In this document: positions 48,981-63,060 of the stretch, in pieces
Layout of the letters: each line of letters starts with the position of its first letter
How positions within the stretch are numbered: position 1 is the stretch's first letter
Assembly: GCA_023055355.1 (NCBI GenBank)
Contig: JALJCS010000001.1
Coordinates: forward strand, 72,085,381-72,149,380
DNA from: Agelaius tricolor
Taxonomy: Eukaryota; Chordata; Aves; Passeriformes; Icteridae
Direction: 5' to 3'
DNA: 64,000 bases
The notes under the pieces: model-generated
The model's input: only the letters and a program-made list of their open reading frames with translations
The model's database searches: none
What the model was told of the DNA's origin: nothing
Made by a program: the position numbers and the translations under genes

Positions 48981-50622
48981 GCTGACAAAAACCAGGCACA
49001 ATATCCAAGATGTCTGGTGTGGGACTGTGTGGTGACCAATGGCTTTTAGCAAGAAGAAATGCTTCTGCTAATCAGTATTTGCATCATTCAAAGTACCAAA
49101 TGTTAGCTCCACTACAGAACGGATAGAAACCCGGGTTGAGACTAAGCATACAGAAATGTCAGGCTTCATCTTTGTCTTGACTTTTTAATGTTAATAATTA
49201 ATGTGAACTGGTCCAATATCAGGCTTTATCCAATATCAGTCTAAGATTAAAAGATTAGTTTAAACTAGATGATGAAATCCCCTATGTCACTAACAGGTGG
49301 AGGCAATTCACCTTCCCTAGGCAATTCAACCCATCCTGCAATAGGTGCTATTGATTCTTGGCCTGACTGATTCTTTGAAGTCACCTACCCTTCTCCATCA
49401 CCTAGAAAAGTAAGTGTTCACCAAAAGAGTAAAGCCAATTAAGAGTCTATTGTTACCAGAAGGAAGGGGCTTAACTTACCCTCAACTCTGTCCTGCTTTT
49501 CACTCCTTCTGATTCCATCCCTTTGCCTACTTCTAGCTATCCCCACACCCACACTTGACCTCTTCCCCTGCCCAGTCAAAAGCAAGCTGGTTTTACTTGC
49601 AAATCCAAGCAGTCACTTTTTTGCCTTTTTAATTTTCTACCATTTCAGTGAATTGAATGAGCCAATTTAGCAAACAGTGTGCAGGAGCAATCAGCCAGGT
49701 TTGTCCTGCTTTTGTGCTCAAGAGTTTGTAATTAGCACCAGTCATGGCATGAAGCACATGTGTAAGCATCCTTGTACATTCAGCTGCTCACAGAATAAAT
49801 TTAATGAGTCAAAAATCCAAACAAAAAACTTGTCTTTCTCTTCCTCCACACCATAAATTAGATATCAATGAAAAAAAAATTATTTTGAAGACAAATCCAT
49901 GGCTCACAAAGTGCTAAGCCTCAATCACAAAAGAGCCTTTGTCCAAACAAATTCAGCCATATGTGAGTGGTCGTGAAACTCACCTATGTGCAAGTATTAG
50001 CATCTGGACTTAGAAACAAACCTGGCAGAAGCACAAGGGGAAGGAAACCCTGCAAATAAATGAAAATGTTATTGAACTATTCTGTACCTTTACGTACAAT
50101 GCAAGAGTTCTGCAGCCTCTATGTCTCTGCTTATAAATAAGACAGGTCAAGGCTCATTCTCTGACCCCCAGGGCAACAGGCACAGCACAGATTGTGTCCA
50201 TATGGCTAAACTTTCTCCCTTACACCCTCCCACATGGTATGGCTTCATTCTTATTGCTCACAGGGAAGAGCCATGCTGGCTCCCAAACCACGTGTGGATG
50301 AAGGTTATGTCGCAGGGGGCAAAGCCAGGGCAAAGAGCACAGAAACAATTAAACCATTTGGATGATGCTTGAACCCACACCTTGGACCTGTGCAGTTTGG
50401 TGATATGGATGCAGCCAGTGAGAGCGGTCAGAAACACAGGCAAAAAGTTTGTGTCTGTATATTTTCAATGAATAGTTTGATCAGAAGTGAGCTAAAGTCA
50501 GAATCTGTGATGCAAACAACATAGAAAGAAAATTAATTTTTATTCCTCTTCTAGCTAATGCACTTGCACTATAAAAAAATCCTAACAGCAAATTCCTACT
50601 GAGCACCTATATTTATATGCAG

Positions 50623-51172
50623 TATCATAGAACTGCAGAATCATAGAATGGTTTGGGTTGGAAGGGACCTTAAAGATCATCGCATTCCAATCCCCTTTCC
50701 ATGGGCAGAGATGCCATTCACTAGACCAGGTCACTCAGGGCACCATCAAACCTGGACTTGAACAATTCCAGGGATGTGGCATTCACAACCTCTCTGGGCA
50801 TCCTGCTACAGTGTCTCACTGTGATATGAGTACAGAAATTCTTCCTGACATCTAATCTAAACCTGCTCTCTTTCAGTTTAAAACCATCATCCCTTGTCCT
50901 GTCACTGTCTGCATGTATAAAAGGTCCCTCTTCTCCTTTTCATAACCCCCTTTAGGGCACTGGAAGGATGCAATGAGTTTTCCCCAAAGCTTTTACATCT
51001 CCAGGCTGAACAACTCCAGCTCTCTCAGCCTGTCTTTGTAGGGAAGGTGCTGCTCTGATATCTTTGTGTCCCTTCTCTGGACCCACTCCAACAGGTCCAC
51101 CACTTTCTTGTGCTGAGGACCCCAGACCTGGATGCAGTACTCTAGGGTGGAATTCATAATAAATTCTTCCTG
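50623..51172 (-). mobile_element. CR1 LINE, long 3' fragment with ORF2 remnant
   Basis: The best-preserved CR1 in the window, about 550 bp, minus-oriented. The 3' end is TATCATAGAACTGCAGAATC then ATAGAATGGTTTGGGTTGGA. In the 5' part the minus strand encodes LEYCIQVWGPQHKKVVDLLE followed by WVQRRDTK...LPYKDRLRELELFSLE, the region following the reverse transcriptase in CR1 ORF2. Frameshifts and stops separate it from the C-terminal part, so it is dead. Confidence 0.95.
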
Positions 51173-51789
51173 GCTGTTTCTCATTTATTATTGTTGGTAA
51201 GTATCTGATTCTTATGTTTTAATCTAGAAAAATGTCTTTGCAAACCAGGACTTGCCAATTCTGCAAGTAAAATCTATTTTCCAGGCAAAGGCTGGCTGCT
51301 GACTTCCAACTGTGCAGCTCTTCAGAAAGGTGTGGGAACACCAACACTCATTCTAGACAGTATTTCCCTGTCTTGGGAAAGGTGTTTTGGAGAGGGAAAA
51401 ATTCATGTGCCTCTAGTAGGAAAGTCAGTGAAATGTTCTGAAAGATGCACTGTCTGCCTTGCAGCATCAAATGCTGTGTGGTCTTGAGAACTGTGCTGCT
51501 GCTCAGAAAATGAGGAGGAAAAATGAACAGTAGCCTTCAGAGTGCCCACTGTGTGTTCTAGCATTTCATTTATGGTCTGCCTTCACCAGAGGATTAATTT
51601 ACTGCTAATCTGAACCTTCCCTATTCAGAGGCTCCACATCAGCAGTGCTCTGGAAAGAACAGTGTCTCTCAGGACCTTCTCATAATCAAACTACAGAAGC
51701 ACAGTGTATTCTTAAGGCAGGAATCAAACTAGCTGGAAAAGTGTTTATGTAGTTATCAAGGATTCATTTCTCACAGTGAAAGGATACAT

Positions 51790-52470
51790 CAAGCAGGGTT
51801 TTGCAGAGGTCAGTCCTAGATCCAGTTCTAATGAAAATATTTTCGTTTTCCTGAACACAGAGTACCTGGATGAATACCAGGATGCTGGAATATAGATAAT
51901 GTTTATTACATTTTCAGATGATACCACACTAGGAAGGACTCCAATAAAATGAGAGGGAGAGGATTCAAACGTGATCTTGAGGGACTGGAGATACAGGCAA
52001 GTCCAAGATACCAAAATCAGCCAGGAACATTCCTCAAGGAAGATACAGGATGAAAATCAGCTTTCTGCATAGCTGTCCTGCAGATCAGAATGGTGAACAA
52101 CAACCAGTGATGTCAAGTGGCTGATGGACCTCAGACCAGAAGATCTAAACCCTTTTCTTTTGCTCAGCAGTAGGTAGAGTCCTCTGCCTGGTCTGGTGTT
52201 CTGGAATGCAATCATGGAGCTCCATGAGAGACTCCAGAGGAAAGAGAAAGAACAATCACAAATTTTAGGCAGCACTGATACTGTCACTATAACAGCAGGA
52301 GACTGAGGAGGAACCTGGGAGACATAAAAACAGCCTTCAAAAATACAGAGGTTGCTAGACAGCAAAAAGAAAAAATCTGTTTTCTGTACTCATTTGGACA
52401 TGTGACAAGTCATGGGCTAAGAAGTTACATCAGGAAAACCTTGATTACTCACTAGGAAAACACTTCTAAT
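51790..52470 (+). mobile_element. Old, diverged CR1 fragment
   Basis: Plus-oriented and heavily decayed. GTCCTAGATCCAGTTCTAAT..ACCTGGATGAATACC resembles the RT stretch 'SVLGPVLFNIFINDLDE', and TTTTCAGATGATACCACACT the stretch 'KFADDTKL'. Farther on, CATCAGGAAAACCTTGATTA is like the RKNFF region. The order agrees with CR1 ORF2 read 5' to 3'. Individual parts are weak, so only the collinear order supports the call. Confidence 0.55.
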
Positions 52471-55000
52471 GGAAAGGAAAGCAAAGCATGGATGTGCATT
52501 GCCAGAAGAGTCTCCCCTGACTGAATGTCTGGCAGGAGTGGTCAGTGTCCACCCTGCTTGGTGACTAATAGGCTTCTAAGAGGAGCTCACAGTGCTCACT
52601 GAATGACTCAGGAGTGAGCACTTTCCTCTCCACATGAACCAGAAGATGCTGACAAAGCCCACCTGCATCAGCAGTCTTTAACTGTCTGCTGGTCATAGAC
52701 ACAGTACTATTAAAATCATTATTGGTTTCCCAGTCACTTTCCCCAGATCTCCAGAGCCTTCCAGACTTAATCCAGACTAATTCAGTCAAAGTTGCTTGCT
52801 TGAACATCAAATCCCTTTACCTGGATGTGACAACTGAGTTTTGGTCACCTCAGTTTCAGGTGGCAATGCCAAAGTCTGTAATAAGTCACTAGGGTGTCAT
52901 GTTCCCAGCTGACCAGGAGCTCTTCCCAAACCATGATTTGGGAATAGGAGCTTCCACAATGCAGCATTTCTAAAATCATCACCTAAGTGTTGCAGAGAGA
53001 CAAAGCCTGAAATAACTGAGCATTCAGGGAGTGACCAGCAGTGACCTGATTCTGGCAGCCAGTGGTGTTGTTCTAGCAGAGGATGTTGCTTGACACCTAA
53101 CCCAAATAAATACATCATCCTGGCAAAACAAGCAGAAAAAGAAGAGAGGCAGACAAGGTGGCCTTTTTCTGTAGACACCACAACTGACAGAGGAGAGCTC
53201 CAGAGCTGTGACCACTGGCGTAAAGGATTTTGTTGGTGTTATATCAGCCCTAGCAAAGACAAAGCCCTAAGGTTGGGCTCTGCCTGCTTTTTCTTTGCCC
53301 TCATTTTATTTCTCACCCTGGGAGTACCACTGGAAGTAGGATTCATGACACAGCAAGCAGGCTGAGGATTTCACTTCAGGGAGAAGGAAAGTGCTTAACA
53401 CTAACAAAATGAGTCACAAAAAAAATACTGACTTCCTGCCCAGGCACCTCACTAAATTCCCTCACACCTAGGCTTACTTTGACATCTAAGGCTGGCATCC
53501 TCTGCACATGCCTGGAAATGCCACTGGCTCAGATACTCGCTCCTGAAGGACTCATCTTCTCCAGCAGGATCTTGTCACAGTGACAGCCCCAGCTTCAGAG
53601 CAAAGCCCAGCAGTCACAGCCACTCTCCATCAAACAAGTGCACATAAAAGCCACCTTCTGCAACACTGCCAGTGGAGCTCAGGGGACAAGGGCTGCACTT
53701 CCAAACCTCACCTCAGCCTCAGGAGGGCTTGATAATTTCCACATCCTGAAGGGAGCAGAGAGCCCTGCTGAAGGAGTTGCCTTCTCCTCCTGGGGAAGCT
53801 CAGCTCTGCACAGCCCTGAGCCCCAAAGGCACGGGGCAGAGCCTTGCTGCGAAGGTTCATCACCACATGGCTGGATTTGATTTTGGCAACTCCAGTGAGG
53901 ATGGGCTGTGTCCCTGACAGCAGCCACAGTGATACACAGTGCTGCCCTTCTCTCAGTAACAAGAGCCTGGCCATCCTGGTCATCCCATCTGAGTAAATAT
54001 GAGGAACTGTTCCTTGCTTCAGACATCGGCCACACAAGGCAGACAACTACTCAGTGCCTCCAGTGGGCCTTGATCAGGGAGGCAGAAAAATTGCTGCCAG
54101 CATGGAATTTGGCTCCTGCAGCCTTCAAGATGGGATTGGGAGAATGGGTGTGTGGTCCCAATTGCTGGCTCATGCACACAAGCACCTAAGAGCTCATGTG
54201 GGTCAGGATTTACACCTCTCCTGGCCTCAGTCCTGCATTCAGCACCTCTGTGGGGCACTGAGGGCTGACATCAAGATTTTCAGGGACAGTGAGTGGGACC
54301 CATACATTGCCCTCACAGACAGGTATAGCCTTTCCCATTGCAATCACCACAAGAGGAAACAAGTTAAACCATGTCCATGTTCTTTCCAACCTCCTTAGTG
54401 AAGGTTTCTAGCTGGAGGAGTTCTCATAGCAAGAATCCAAAAGCATCCTGAGGAAAGAGGAACTACAGCTCCTACAGCCCCATCATGCTCTCAGGACTGT
54501 ATCATGATTTCACTGGCCCCCACTACAGCGTTTTTATGGTTTTCTTGCTTTCCTTTCTGCTCTTTTTCATGGTCCCCCTGAGTTTCAATCAAAGTTGCAT
54601 TTCTCTGCTTCTTGCCCCCCCGCCAGCCCCTTGCATTCCTGGAAGGAAAACAAGGACAGGACGGAGCTGCCTGGCTGTAAAAAGCTGTTCTTACAATGAA
54701 AGCAGTGATTTCCAATAAAAGTTGAACAACCTGGCTGCACTGCCTGTGCTCTGCTTCCCTGCTTTAGGGCACATCTGCAAAGATAGAGCAACCTCAGATG
54801 GGTGACATAAATAATACAGAATCATTCTTAATAATCAAGCAATGTCAGCCTTGCCAAAAAAGTAGCCAATACACCCAATCCAACGACTGCACACTTATAA
54901 ATATGTTGATCTCCAGAGCCCCCCTTCCCCCAGCTTATGACTGAGCCAATCCCAAGCTTGATTTTTCTTTTAGTTGGGTTGTTTATTGCCAAATTCCAAA
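52471..55000. other. Repeat-poor, GC-richer block, no recognised gene
   Basis: No CR1 or LTR is seen. The part 53500-54420 is GC-richer than its flanks and crossed by several open frames on both strands (for example 53638-53880 plus, 54054-54398 plus, 53679-54035 minus). None shows a known domain. An AATAAA on the plus strand at about 54714 could end a transcript. This might be a non-coding RNA gene or ordinary sequence. Confidence 0.35.
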
Positions 55001-58000
55001 ACAAAACTAAGCAAAACACATACACACAAAAAAGTCACTTTTCAAACATGATTTACGAAGTGTCTCTAAGTAAATGCATGCATCACACATAAGAACACCC
55101 AGGGCTGGGGTTCCAGCTGCACGGGAAGAGCAGCAGCAGGAACTTTCAGTGCATAATAAACTACCTGAGCAAGCCCTTTGCTTTGCCTGTGAAGGCTTGG
55201 GGACAGATCTTCAGGGAGAGGCGTAACTGCAGCACTTCATTACCTTCCTTCAAGCTGTGAAATTATGTCTTTTTTGTTTCACTCTGAAAAGCTCCTTTTA
55301 TACAAGAAAGGCAACTATCAGCCTTCAGTCAGGTCACACTACACCATTCCTGCATGTCCACATAGTTTAACATCCCTAACTTTAAGCCTTTACCAGCATC
55401 TCTTCTGTCATAGAAGAGAAAGGCTGCCTAATTTTATTTTAAAGGAGGAAAAGCACATTAATCTTCAGCCCGTCTTTGGTTAACAGCAGTGCTGTGTACT
55501 CTGTCCCAAAGCACTGTCCAAGATACTCTCACAGCTATTGGCAGAGCAGAGGCTCTTATATCACTCTTGTAAACTCAGTATGTAAGCCACTGAGCTGCAA
55601 AACAGGGTTTTCAGCAAGGACAGAGGTCATTTGCTGTAACTTTCATGCTCTGAGTGGCCAAATTGAGCAAAACATTATGAAGCCCATGACACACCCCGTG
55701 GTAGTTCCTGGTCCAACAAAGGTGTTGCAGCAAAGTGTTGGAGACCTGCAGCCCTTGCTCAAGAGGTCTGTGCTCTGTGCTTTACCCTGGCTCCTGCTCT
55801 CCTCCCCAGGCCTGTGGAAGTTCAGATATTTTTATCCATTTACCATGAGTGAAGGAATGTCTTTTCCAAAGTTACCTCATTCCTGAGGGCAGCTCTGCCA
55901 AGACAAACAGGTCCTAAGTGTGATTGCTCCAACTGCAGCCAGGGGAGAGAGCTCACACCACAGTAATGTGCATGCTCAAGTCCTAAGTACTTGGAACTAT
56001 TAGTATTTATGGTGCATGAAATTACATTCCTCACTTCCTCACCTGGCCACACAGATAGGAGGGGGAGGCAATTTCAGATCCTTCCTGCCCTTACGTGGCT
56101 GAGCACTTCTGAAAGCAAAGGGGCAGCCCTGAGAGCCCCAAGACAGATGAACAGTGGGATTTATCATGGGATGCTCTCTGGACTGTCAGGAATACATGCC
56201 AAAAGGAAAGCCAGAGGCCAATAGCAACTCAATTTCTCACCTGGGGAACTCTGTTCTACCCCAGGCTTGTTTTGTTAATCACACACTCACCTCCATATGC
56301 CTTTACTCTCATCTCCTTACGGCCATCCCAAAAGCACACAGCAATTAACACCCTCCAGAGCAAAGGGACCAAGAAGTCAGTGAAAAAACCCTATGGAAAA
56401 CTATTGTCCCTCAAAAACCAACTAATTAATTCTCAGAAACACCGTAAATGTTTTAAAAGCAGCATAGCATTTACCTCTCACAAGTGAGAAAGTGGAACCA
56501 TGGAACTTAATTGACTTGCCTGTGGCCACCAAGGTAAATCTGTGTCGTGGTAAAAAGCCAGCAAAGTTGCTTCCTCACTCTGCCCACACTGCTGTGTGAT
56601 CACAGGGCTGAGAACAGGACTGCTCTGCTTCTGAGGGCTTTCAGCAAACCCCTTCAAGATGTTCAGACACAACTTTACCTGCAGATACCACATAATGATG
56701 GCAACTACTTGGAATTCTGGGCTTATGCACTCCAGCTGTACCAAGTGGGCAGATTTAGATATTAAAAACTCCAGCTATCTACCACTTTATCTGTTTTTTA
56801 AAAAATATCTAGCCCCACCCCCAGAAATATAAGAACAGCTAGCTCAGTGCACAGAGTGATAGTTCTCATGTTATCCACCACTAGCAGGAGATACCTGTTC
56901 CATAGGGAATTAGTAAACAAATAGGCTTAAGATGGGGAAAATATTGATATGCAGTCCCTCCCTGCTTTATCCATTTTGGCCACTGCCTCAGAATCACCAA
57001 GCACCCTTCAGCCACAGCCTTAGAGCTGCTCTGCACTGCCCAGGTTGTTGCACTGTGAGCATTTGCTGGCTTTTCATTAACAAAAATTGTAATCCAGGTG
57101 ATGATGGGCAAAGAGACAACAACATCCACCCCCCAGCAGGGACATGAGTTGCTCATGGTGGGTCTCATGCACAGCATTTATCATCCTCTCAGCAATGACA
57201 AACTCAGGAACAACAACAATAACAACAACAGCCAAAAGGCTTAATCCCTTTCCAGGGAGTTCTTGTCTGTAAAATCCTCCTTATGAAAGACAGATGTGAA
57301 CCTGCCAGTCCAGTCAGATGCAGAAAACCCTGGTAAATGCAGGAATGAACATTCTCACACACAAAATTGGCAAGGAATAATAGGGAGATTCAAACAATGA
57401 AAGAAGTAAATCATTTCAATATGACAGGCTGGATTTGAGAACAATTTCAGGACTGTGGACATAGAAATCAAAGATCGTCATCTCTGGCAATCCCAAAGGA
57501 AAACAATCCTTTCCTTTCCCCAGAAAGTAAAGTTAGAAGTGAAGGTGAAGCAAATTGAGACTAAGGAAGGGAATGATCCCGATCCAGCAAGGCACATTGC
57601 AATTATCAAAGCACACACATTATTGATGATATAATTTAAAGCAGAGATCAAATTCTACAAAGCAAGGAAAAGAAAAAAAAATAGTAAAGGAATTCTATGA
57701 GCAGCAGGAAACCTCAGCACTGACAGGGCTTTGCTGAGCATTACACAAACCATACAGCACAAACTGCACCTGAGAGGACCTTTCCTATTGCACAAGTGTT
57801 CAAACTCCCTGCCAGACTGTGAGTGTGATTTCACTCTGCTTTTCATTAGCCAAGATCAAGATCCAGCATCTAATGAAAACTCTAAGTCTCTCTAACCAGC
57901 AGGAATAAGAGAGATGCCAGCTGAATTTCCTGGATTAAGACAAAACAACAGGAAAGCTTGGGAGGTCTGAGTTTTATCTTGGACTCCTGGCAGCAAAGTG

Positions 58001-59280
58001 GGACAGCACCACATCTGCTTCCTGCATCAAAGATAATGCCCAAGCCCACTTTTAGGGTGATGTGAACAGCACCTTCCCAAACTAAAAAAAATCACCATTG
58101 CTCAGAAATCCAGAGCACCCAGGTAAAACCAGGGAGGTGACAAGAGGCAGCTCAGCCAAGCTCAGCCCATTGCTGGACATCACAATGCAGGCACACCAAC
58201 CCTGCGGATCACTCACTCATGGGGGGAAACTCCCCACTCTCAGAAATGCCTGTTTGGGGGGTGACCTGAAAAGCCTGAAAAATGCACTAGGATGGAGAAC
58301 TCCAGTCCCAAAGTAATGGTATCTTCTTCCACCAAATGTCCCATTCCTGCTTACCACCACTCCAGAGATAGGAGATACAGGTTGTATTGATTCTCAGCCT
58401 CCATGTCTTGCCTTTTTTTTAAACAATTTGAAACCATGTCCCAGTTCTCCCCTCAAACAGATTATTAGTTCAATTATTTTCTTGTTTCTTTCATTCATGT
58501 TATAGTGTTCCCAAACTCTAACCAAAATAATAGCAATTGATTTAGAAATCTTGATTTGTAGGTGACTAAGGTCCATTCAACCTCTCTGACCTGCAAGCTA
58601 ACCAGTTTTGACTTCACAATACTTGTGGTAAATCTGGAGCAGATTTTAGGGAGGGATATTGTGATTAAGAAAGCAGAAAATATGTATAGCATTGTTTGCT
58701 ATTCTTCTACCACCTCAAAATCATTTTGGACTTACGTAGCATTTCTACACTGGTATTCTTTGCATCAATTTTCATGTCTGGGGATGTAACACTTTTTCAG
58801 TCTTCCAGTTGATTTTCTCCCCAGAAAGATGACAAACCTTTTTTGCAAGCTGTGGGGATGTCCTCACAAGTTTCTAATCATGAGGGTTTCTGCTGTGGGT
58901 CACTGCAAGTGACAATTTGAACTATGCAAGTCCTGTCCCAATACAAGACCAGCTGCTGCTGCTTGGGACATGGCCACTGCTCAGCAGAGCACAAACACCC
59001 TGTGCCTTCCTGGGAAAAGCAAGAGGGAAAGTCATTTGTGCAGGATGTGAAACATTAGGTAAAGCTGGGGGATTTACAGGTGAAGAAGAGATGGTGTTTC
59101 TAGCACCATCAGCTTGGCCATCAGTGCAGTACTGACTCCTGCAATGACCCCCACAGCTCTTCCTTAATGCTCTCTTCCTTCTTTAACCCCTATGAATTCC
59201 CTGGTGAGAAAAAAATCCAGGAATTGGCTTGCTGAAACAATAGAGGCTCTACTGCAAATTGCCTTTTTTCAGGGTTTTTT
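55001..59280. other. Non-coding sequence, no gene seen
   Basis: No CR1, LTR or recognised exon. It contains an (AAC)n-type tract at 57209-57231 and otherwise plain AT-rich sequence. Confidence 0.5.
57209..57231. repeat. (AAC)n microsatellite
   Basis: Interrupted AAC repeat with one AAT unit. Confidence 0.85.
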
Positions 59281-59281
59281 C

Positions 59282-59310
59282 TTTGTTTGTTTGCTTGTTT
59301 GTTTGTTTTT
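59282..59310. repeat. (TTTG)n microsatellite
   Basis: About six TTTG units with one TTGC variant, ending in a T run directly before a CR1 fragment. Confidence 0.9.
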
Positions 59311-59311
59311 T

Positions 59312-59510
59312 TAATAAGGATGGTAAAATATTGGCACAGGTTGCCCAGAAATGTGGTAGATGCCCCATCCCCAGAAACATTCAAAGTCAGGTTGGACAGG
59401 ACTCTGAGTAACCTGGTCTAGCAGAAGATGTCCCTGCTTATTGCAGACAGCTTGGACATCATGACCTTTAAGTTCCCTTTCAATGCAAACTATCCTTTAA
59501 TTCTATGACT
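59312..59510 (+). mobile_element. CR1 LINE, 3' end
   Basis: Plus-oriented: AAGGATGGTAAAATATTGGC then ACAGGTTGCCCAGAAATGTG, GATGCCCCATCCCCAGAAAC, and the tail TTTCAATGCAAACTATCCTT then TAATTCTATGACTCTG. It is about 200 bp. Confidence 0.93.
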
Positions 59511-61574
59511 CTGTTCCAAAAACAATACCTGTTCTCACCCTTCCACCCAGGGGGGTCCCACACACCTGCAGGCTGCCATAGCTAAAAGGAAAGCACAGGT
59601 ACCTTCACATAATTTCTCTCTTTTCATAGTTCTTGTTCACCCGCTCCCAGTTTCCCATATTTATCACTGTAAAGTCAAGTTGCATATTTGAAAATATATA
59701 TCAACTGTCTGACATTTAAAAATCTATTTACAGCACTTTTCTTCCCATTACCTTGTTTACTTTACAACTTTGATTTTATTGAAATGCCATTTTGGAATAT
59801 TGATTTCACTTGAGTTGCAAATAAAAATGGGCTTTCTTGGAGAAAATTAAATATATATTTCATATGCAACAGACAGGAAAATCTCTCTGAGTCACTCTTG
59901 CATAGAGAAATAATTGGCCTATTTAAGAGGGTTGTGTAATGTTGTGTAACTCAAGAGACTGAGGGCTAAATGCTGGTGTGCTGGGCAAATTGGGGGTTTA
60001 AAACCTGCGTACAGTCCAGCATCATCAGACCCATTTATTCAGTTTGTATTTCCACCTTTCACTCTCCCAACAAGGAAAATCTCTGCAGCAAAACTTGGCA
60101 TTGGACTCATTCTGTTCTCTACTGCAGCTATCAGCTGCTCTGCAGCTCTCTCTATAAAGCTTTCAGTAAAAGGTGGGTGAGCAGGAATGGGGAAGGTACG
60201 TGACATTGGCTCCTTCTGTACATAAACAATTTGCCAGTAACACTTTGTCCATGAGATGTGTGAAAAATGGCACAGCTGACAGGGCTATGCAAACAGAGCA
60301 GCTCATGCTGGGGCCAGGTACTCTATTTGCTGCTTAATCTCTCCTTCTAAGCAATAGAGTTAAACAAAAAAAAAAAAAATTGTCAGAGACTAGCTTTGTC
60401 TTTACTGGGAAAATGTATTAATAGAGTTTGGTTGATAGAGTTGTAAATCAAGTTAAGTAAAGCAACCCCTGCATTTGAGGAGGAAGAAAAAAGTGTCATT
60501 ACAAAGGATGTGCTCGTCGTAGGGCTGTGAACAGCCACGAGAGATGGATCCAGCTTTCTACCAGAGGGAACTCCTAAAATCCTCTGTGATGTGGTCCAAG
60601 TGCCTTCCCACCCCAAATGGAGGCTTATTAGGAGCTAAACCTTGCATATCAACCCTTGCCCTACCACAGGGGAGAGTGTCCATGCATTCAAAGGACAGAC
60701 CTTTGCAAGCCCTTCATATATCGAGCATTCCCATGCAGATTTTTGCTTAAGAAAAAAACGAACATCCATGAGAACTGTTACAGAAAGAATCAGACCTTGG
60801 AAACCTAAAGGGAAGAATTTCAGACTCAGGAGAGTCTTCTACATCAAAGAAAATGGGACAATTGGAAATGCAGAAGCAACCCAAACTTGCCACAAAGGGG
60901 TCTCTGCAACTTGCTGCAAAGCTGACAGACATCTGCATTCCCTTGTGCTCCTCCTGTGCTTAACAACAAAATAAATCAATAGCTGTAGTTATCTGTGTCC
61001 TGAAAGAACAGCCACATCATGTGGCAAGTCCCCCAAGATGTCAGGACTGAAACTGGGCCCCAGAGAGCCCAAAAGAGCACAACTTCACCCCTCAGGCTGA
61101 AGAACCAGCAGTCCCTTTCCATCCCACAAGCAGAGCTGATCCATGGGGTGCCAGGCTGTGGTGACAGAATGGCTTCAGGGGAGCCAACCTGCTCCCAGGC
61201 AGCTCAGCAGAGCTCCACTCACAGCTGCAGGGGAGGCTCCCAGGGCTGGGATGGCATGTGCTAGGATAGCATACCCCTGCAGGACCTCATGGATTTACAT
61301 CTGGCCCCTACAGCAGGTGGGCTGGAGCCTCCAGCCAAATCTCCAGCTCAATGTCTTATTAATGCAAATCCCTACATAACCCTCCTAACTCATTGTGGCA
61401 GGTGCCATTTGCTGCTCACAAGAGAGACAACAGAAGCTTCTGGGTAGGAGGGTCCTCTAGATACAAAACTTGGTGGTAATGAGTGCTGTCTGACTGTTTC
61501 AAAAGAATATATATTACCAATGAGCCAAACACCAAGACGAGAAAAATTCTGAAAATTTTGATGCAGTTATTAAT
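59511..61574. other. Non-coding sequence, no gene seen
   Basis: AT-rich sequence with an A run at about 60366-60380. No repeat family or exon is recognised. Confidence 0.5.
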
Positions 61575-61862
61575 CTTAGAATCATTTAGAGGTTGGAAAA
61601 GACCTCTAAGATCATCAAGTCCAACCATTAACCTAGCATGGCTCTGCCCACTATTAAATCAGTCCCGAAGTAACACATCTATACATTTTCAATACTTCCA
61701 GGGAGTGATTCCATCACTTCCCTAGGCAATCTGTTCCAATGCCTGACCTCACTTTTTCCCTCATATTCAACCTAAACCTTATCTGGTGCAACCTGAGGCC
61801 ATTTCCTTGTTTCCTGGGAGAAGAGACTGACTCCCACCTGTCTACAGCCTCCTTTCAGGCAG
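61575..61862 (-). mobile_element. CR1 LINE, 3' end
   Basis: Minus-oriented: CTTAGAATCATTTAGAGGTT then GGAAAAGACCTCTAAGATCA on the plus strand, followed by CTTCCAGGGAGTGATTCCAT and CTTATCTGGTGCAACCTGAG. It is the same type as the copy at 36.4 kb, judged by the shared 'GGAGTGATTCCA..CACCTCCCT' and 'GGTGCAAC' stretches. Confidence 0.92.
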
Positions 61863-62299
61863 GTAAAGTCACCACTTAACTTACCAACAGCTACCAGAAA
61901 GACATGCAAGACAATTTCCCTTTTACAATTCCTATAGTAAACAATGTCCAATAGCCAAAGTTGCCTTTGAAGTGACAGACAGGATGTGCACATGAATCTC
62001 AATGTATACAACAGAAGGATCAGGGAACAGGTAGCCTACACTGCAGATACTTGCTTTGACAATGCTGTCATTGCACTGCTTGCACTGCCTCCTAATCCAT
62101 CTGCAGGAAACCTTCAAATACAAAAAGTTATTAAATCCAGAAACAATAAATTATCTACCAGGAAAAGGGAGAAGAAGCAGCTCCTTTAATCTCCCAATAA
62201 AGAAGCAAAGGAAATTGCATCATCCCCAGATGGGAGAGCAGTGTGGCTGGCCAGGCAGACAGAGGGATCACTGCGTTGGCATCAGTGACACTGCTTGCA

Positions 62300-62320
62300 C
62301 AGACACAGACAGACAGACAG
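62300..62320. repeat. (CAGA)n microsatellite
   Basis: Five CAGA-type units with one CA insertion. Confidence 0.85.
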
Positions 62321-63060
62321 CTCTAGAGGAGAGGGCTGAAGGGAAGGCCTAGACCCAGCTCCCTCCTGGCTATCTAAGATTCTTGATACAATCTTTGCAT
62401 CTGGTTACTCTTTCTCGTAAAGAGCACATCAATTCCCCAGCCCTAATGCACGGGGGGAGTGAACTTTGCTGCTCAGACAGATTTCTGATGCGGTTCTCAA
62501 ACAATGTGGGAAACACAAGTCGTAGTTCTCTTTGAGCAAGTGTAAAACCTACCAACTACAAAGAGAAACCTAGCTGAAAAACTACACTTGTCTTAATTTT
62601 CAGAGGAATGTAAAAAGAAATGAGAAACAGATTTTGACTGAGGTTTGTTTTTTGTTTTAGCAGAATTTTTTTAGGGGTTTTTTTTCTGATCCATTATCTC
62701 ATCGGTAGCAACACAGTTTATTTTCTGGCCTCCTTCCACAAGCTCTCTGGGTCAGATAGAGGTATTTGTTTTAAAGTAATAAATATGGTTGTTAACCAAA
62801 AAGAGGCAGATGTTTATCCCCAGAATGTTCCCTACACGTTCTCAACCCCCTTTCACCGAGATTATTTCTTGTCTAAATTAAGTGCATTTAAAAACCTGTC
62901 TGAAGCAACTACTCCAGAGGCCAAAAATTACTGTTCCTTAGTGGAGAATGCTATCTTGTGGACTTCATTCCTTCTGGTCATGCCCCTCACTGTTTACACC
63001 TCCCCAGAGGAGAGTAAATGTTGACAAATTAGAGAAGCACCATTTCAGACTTGGTCTCAG

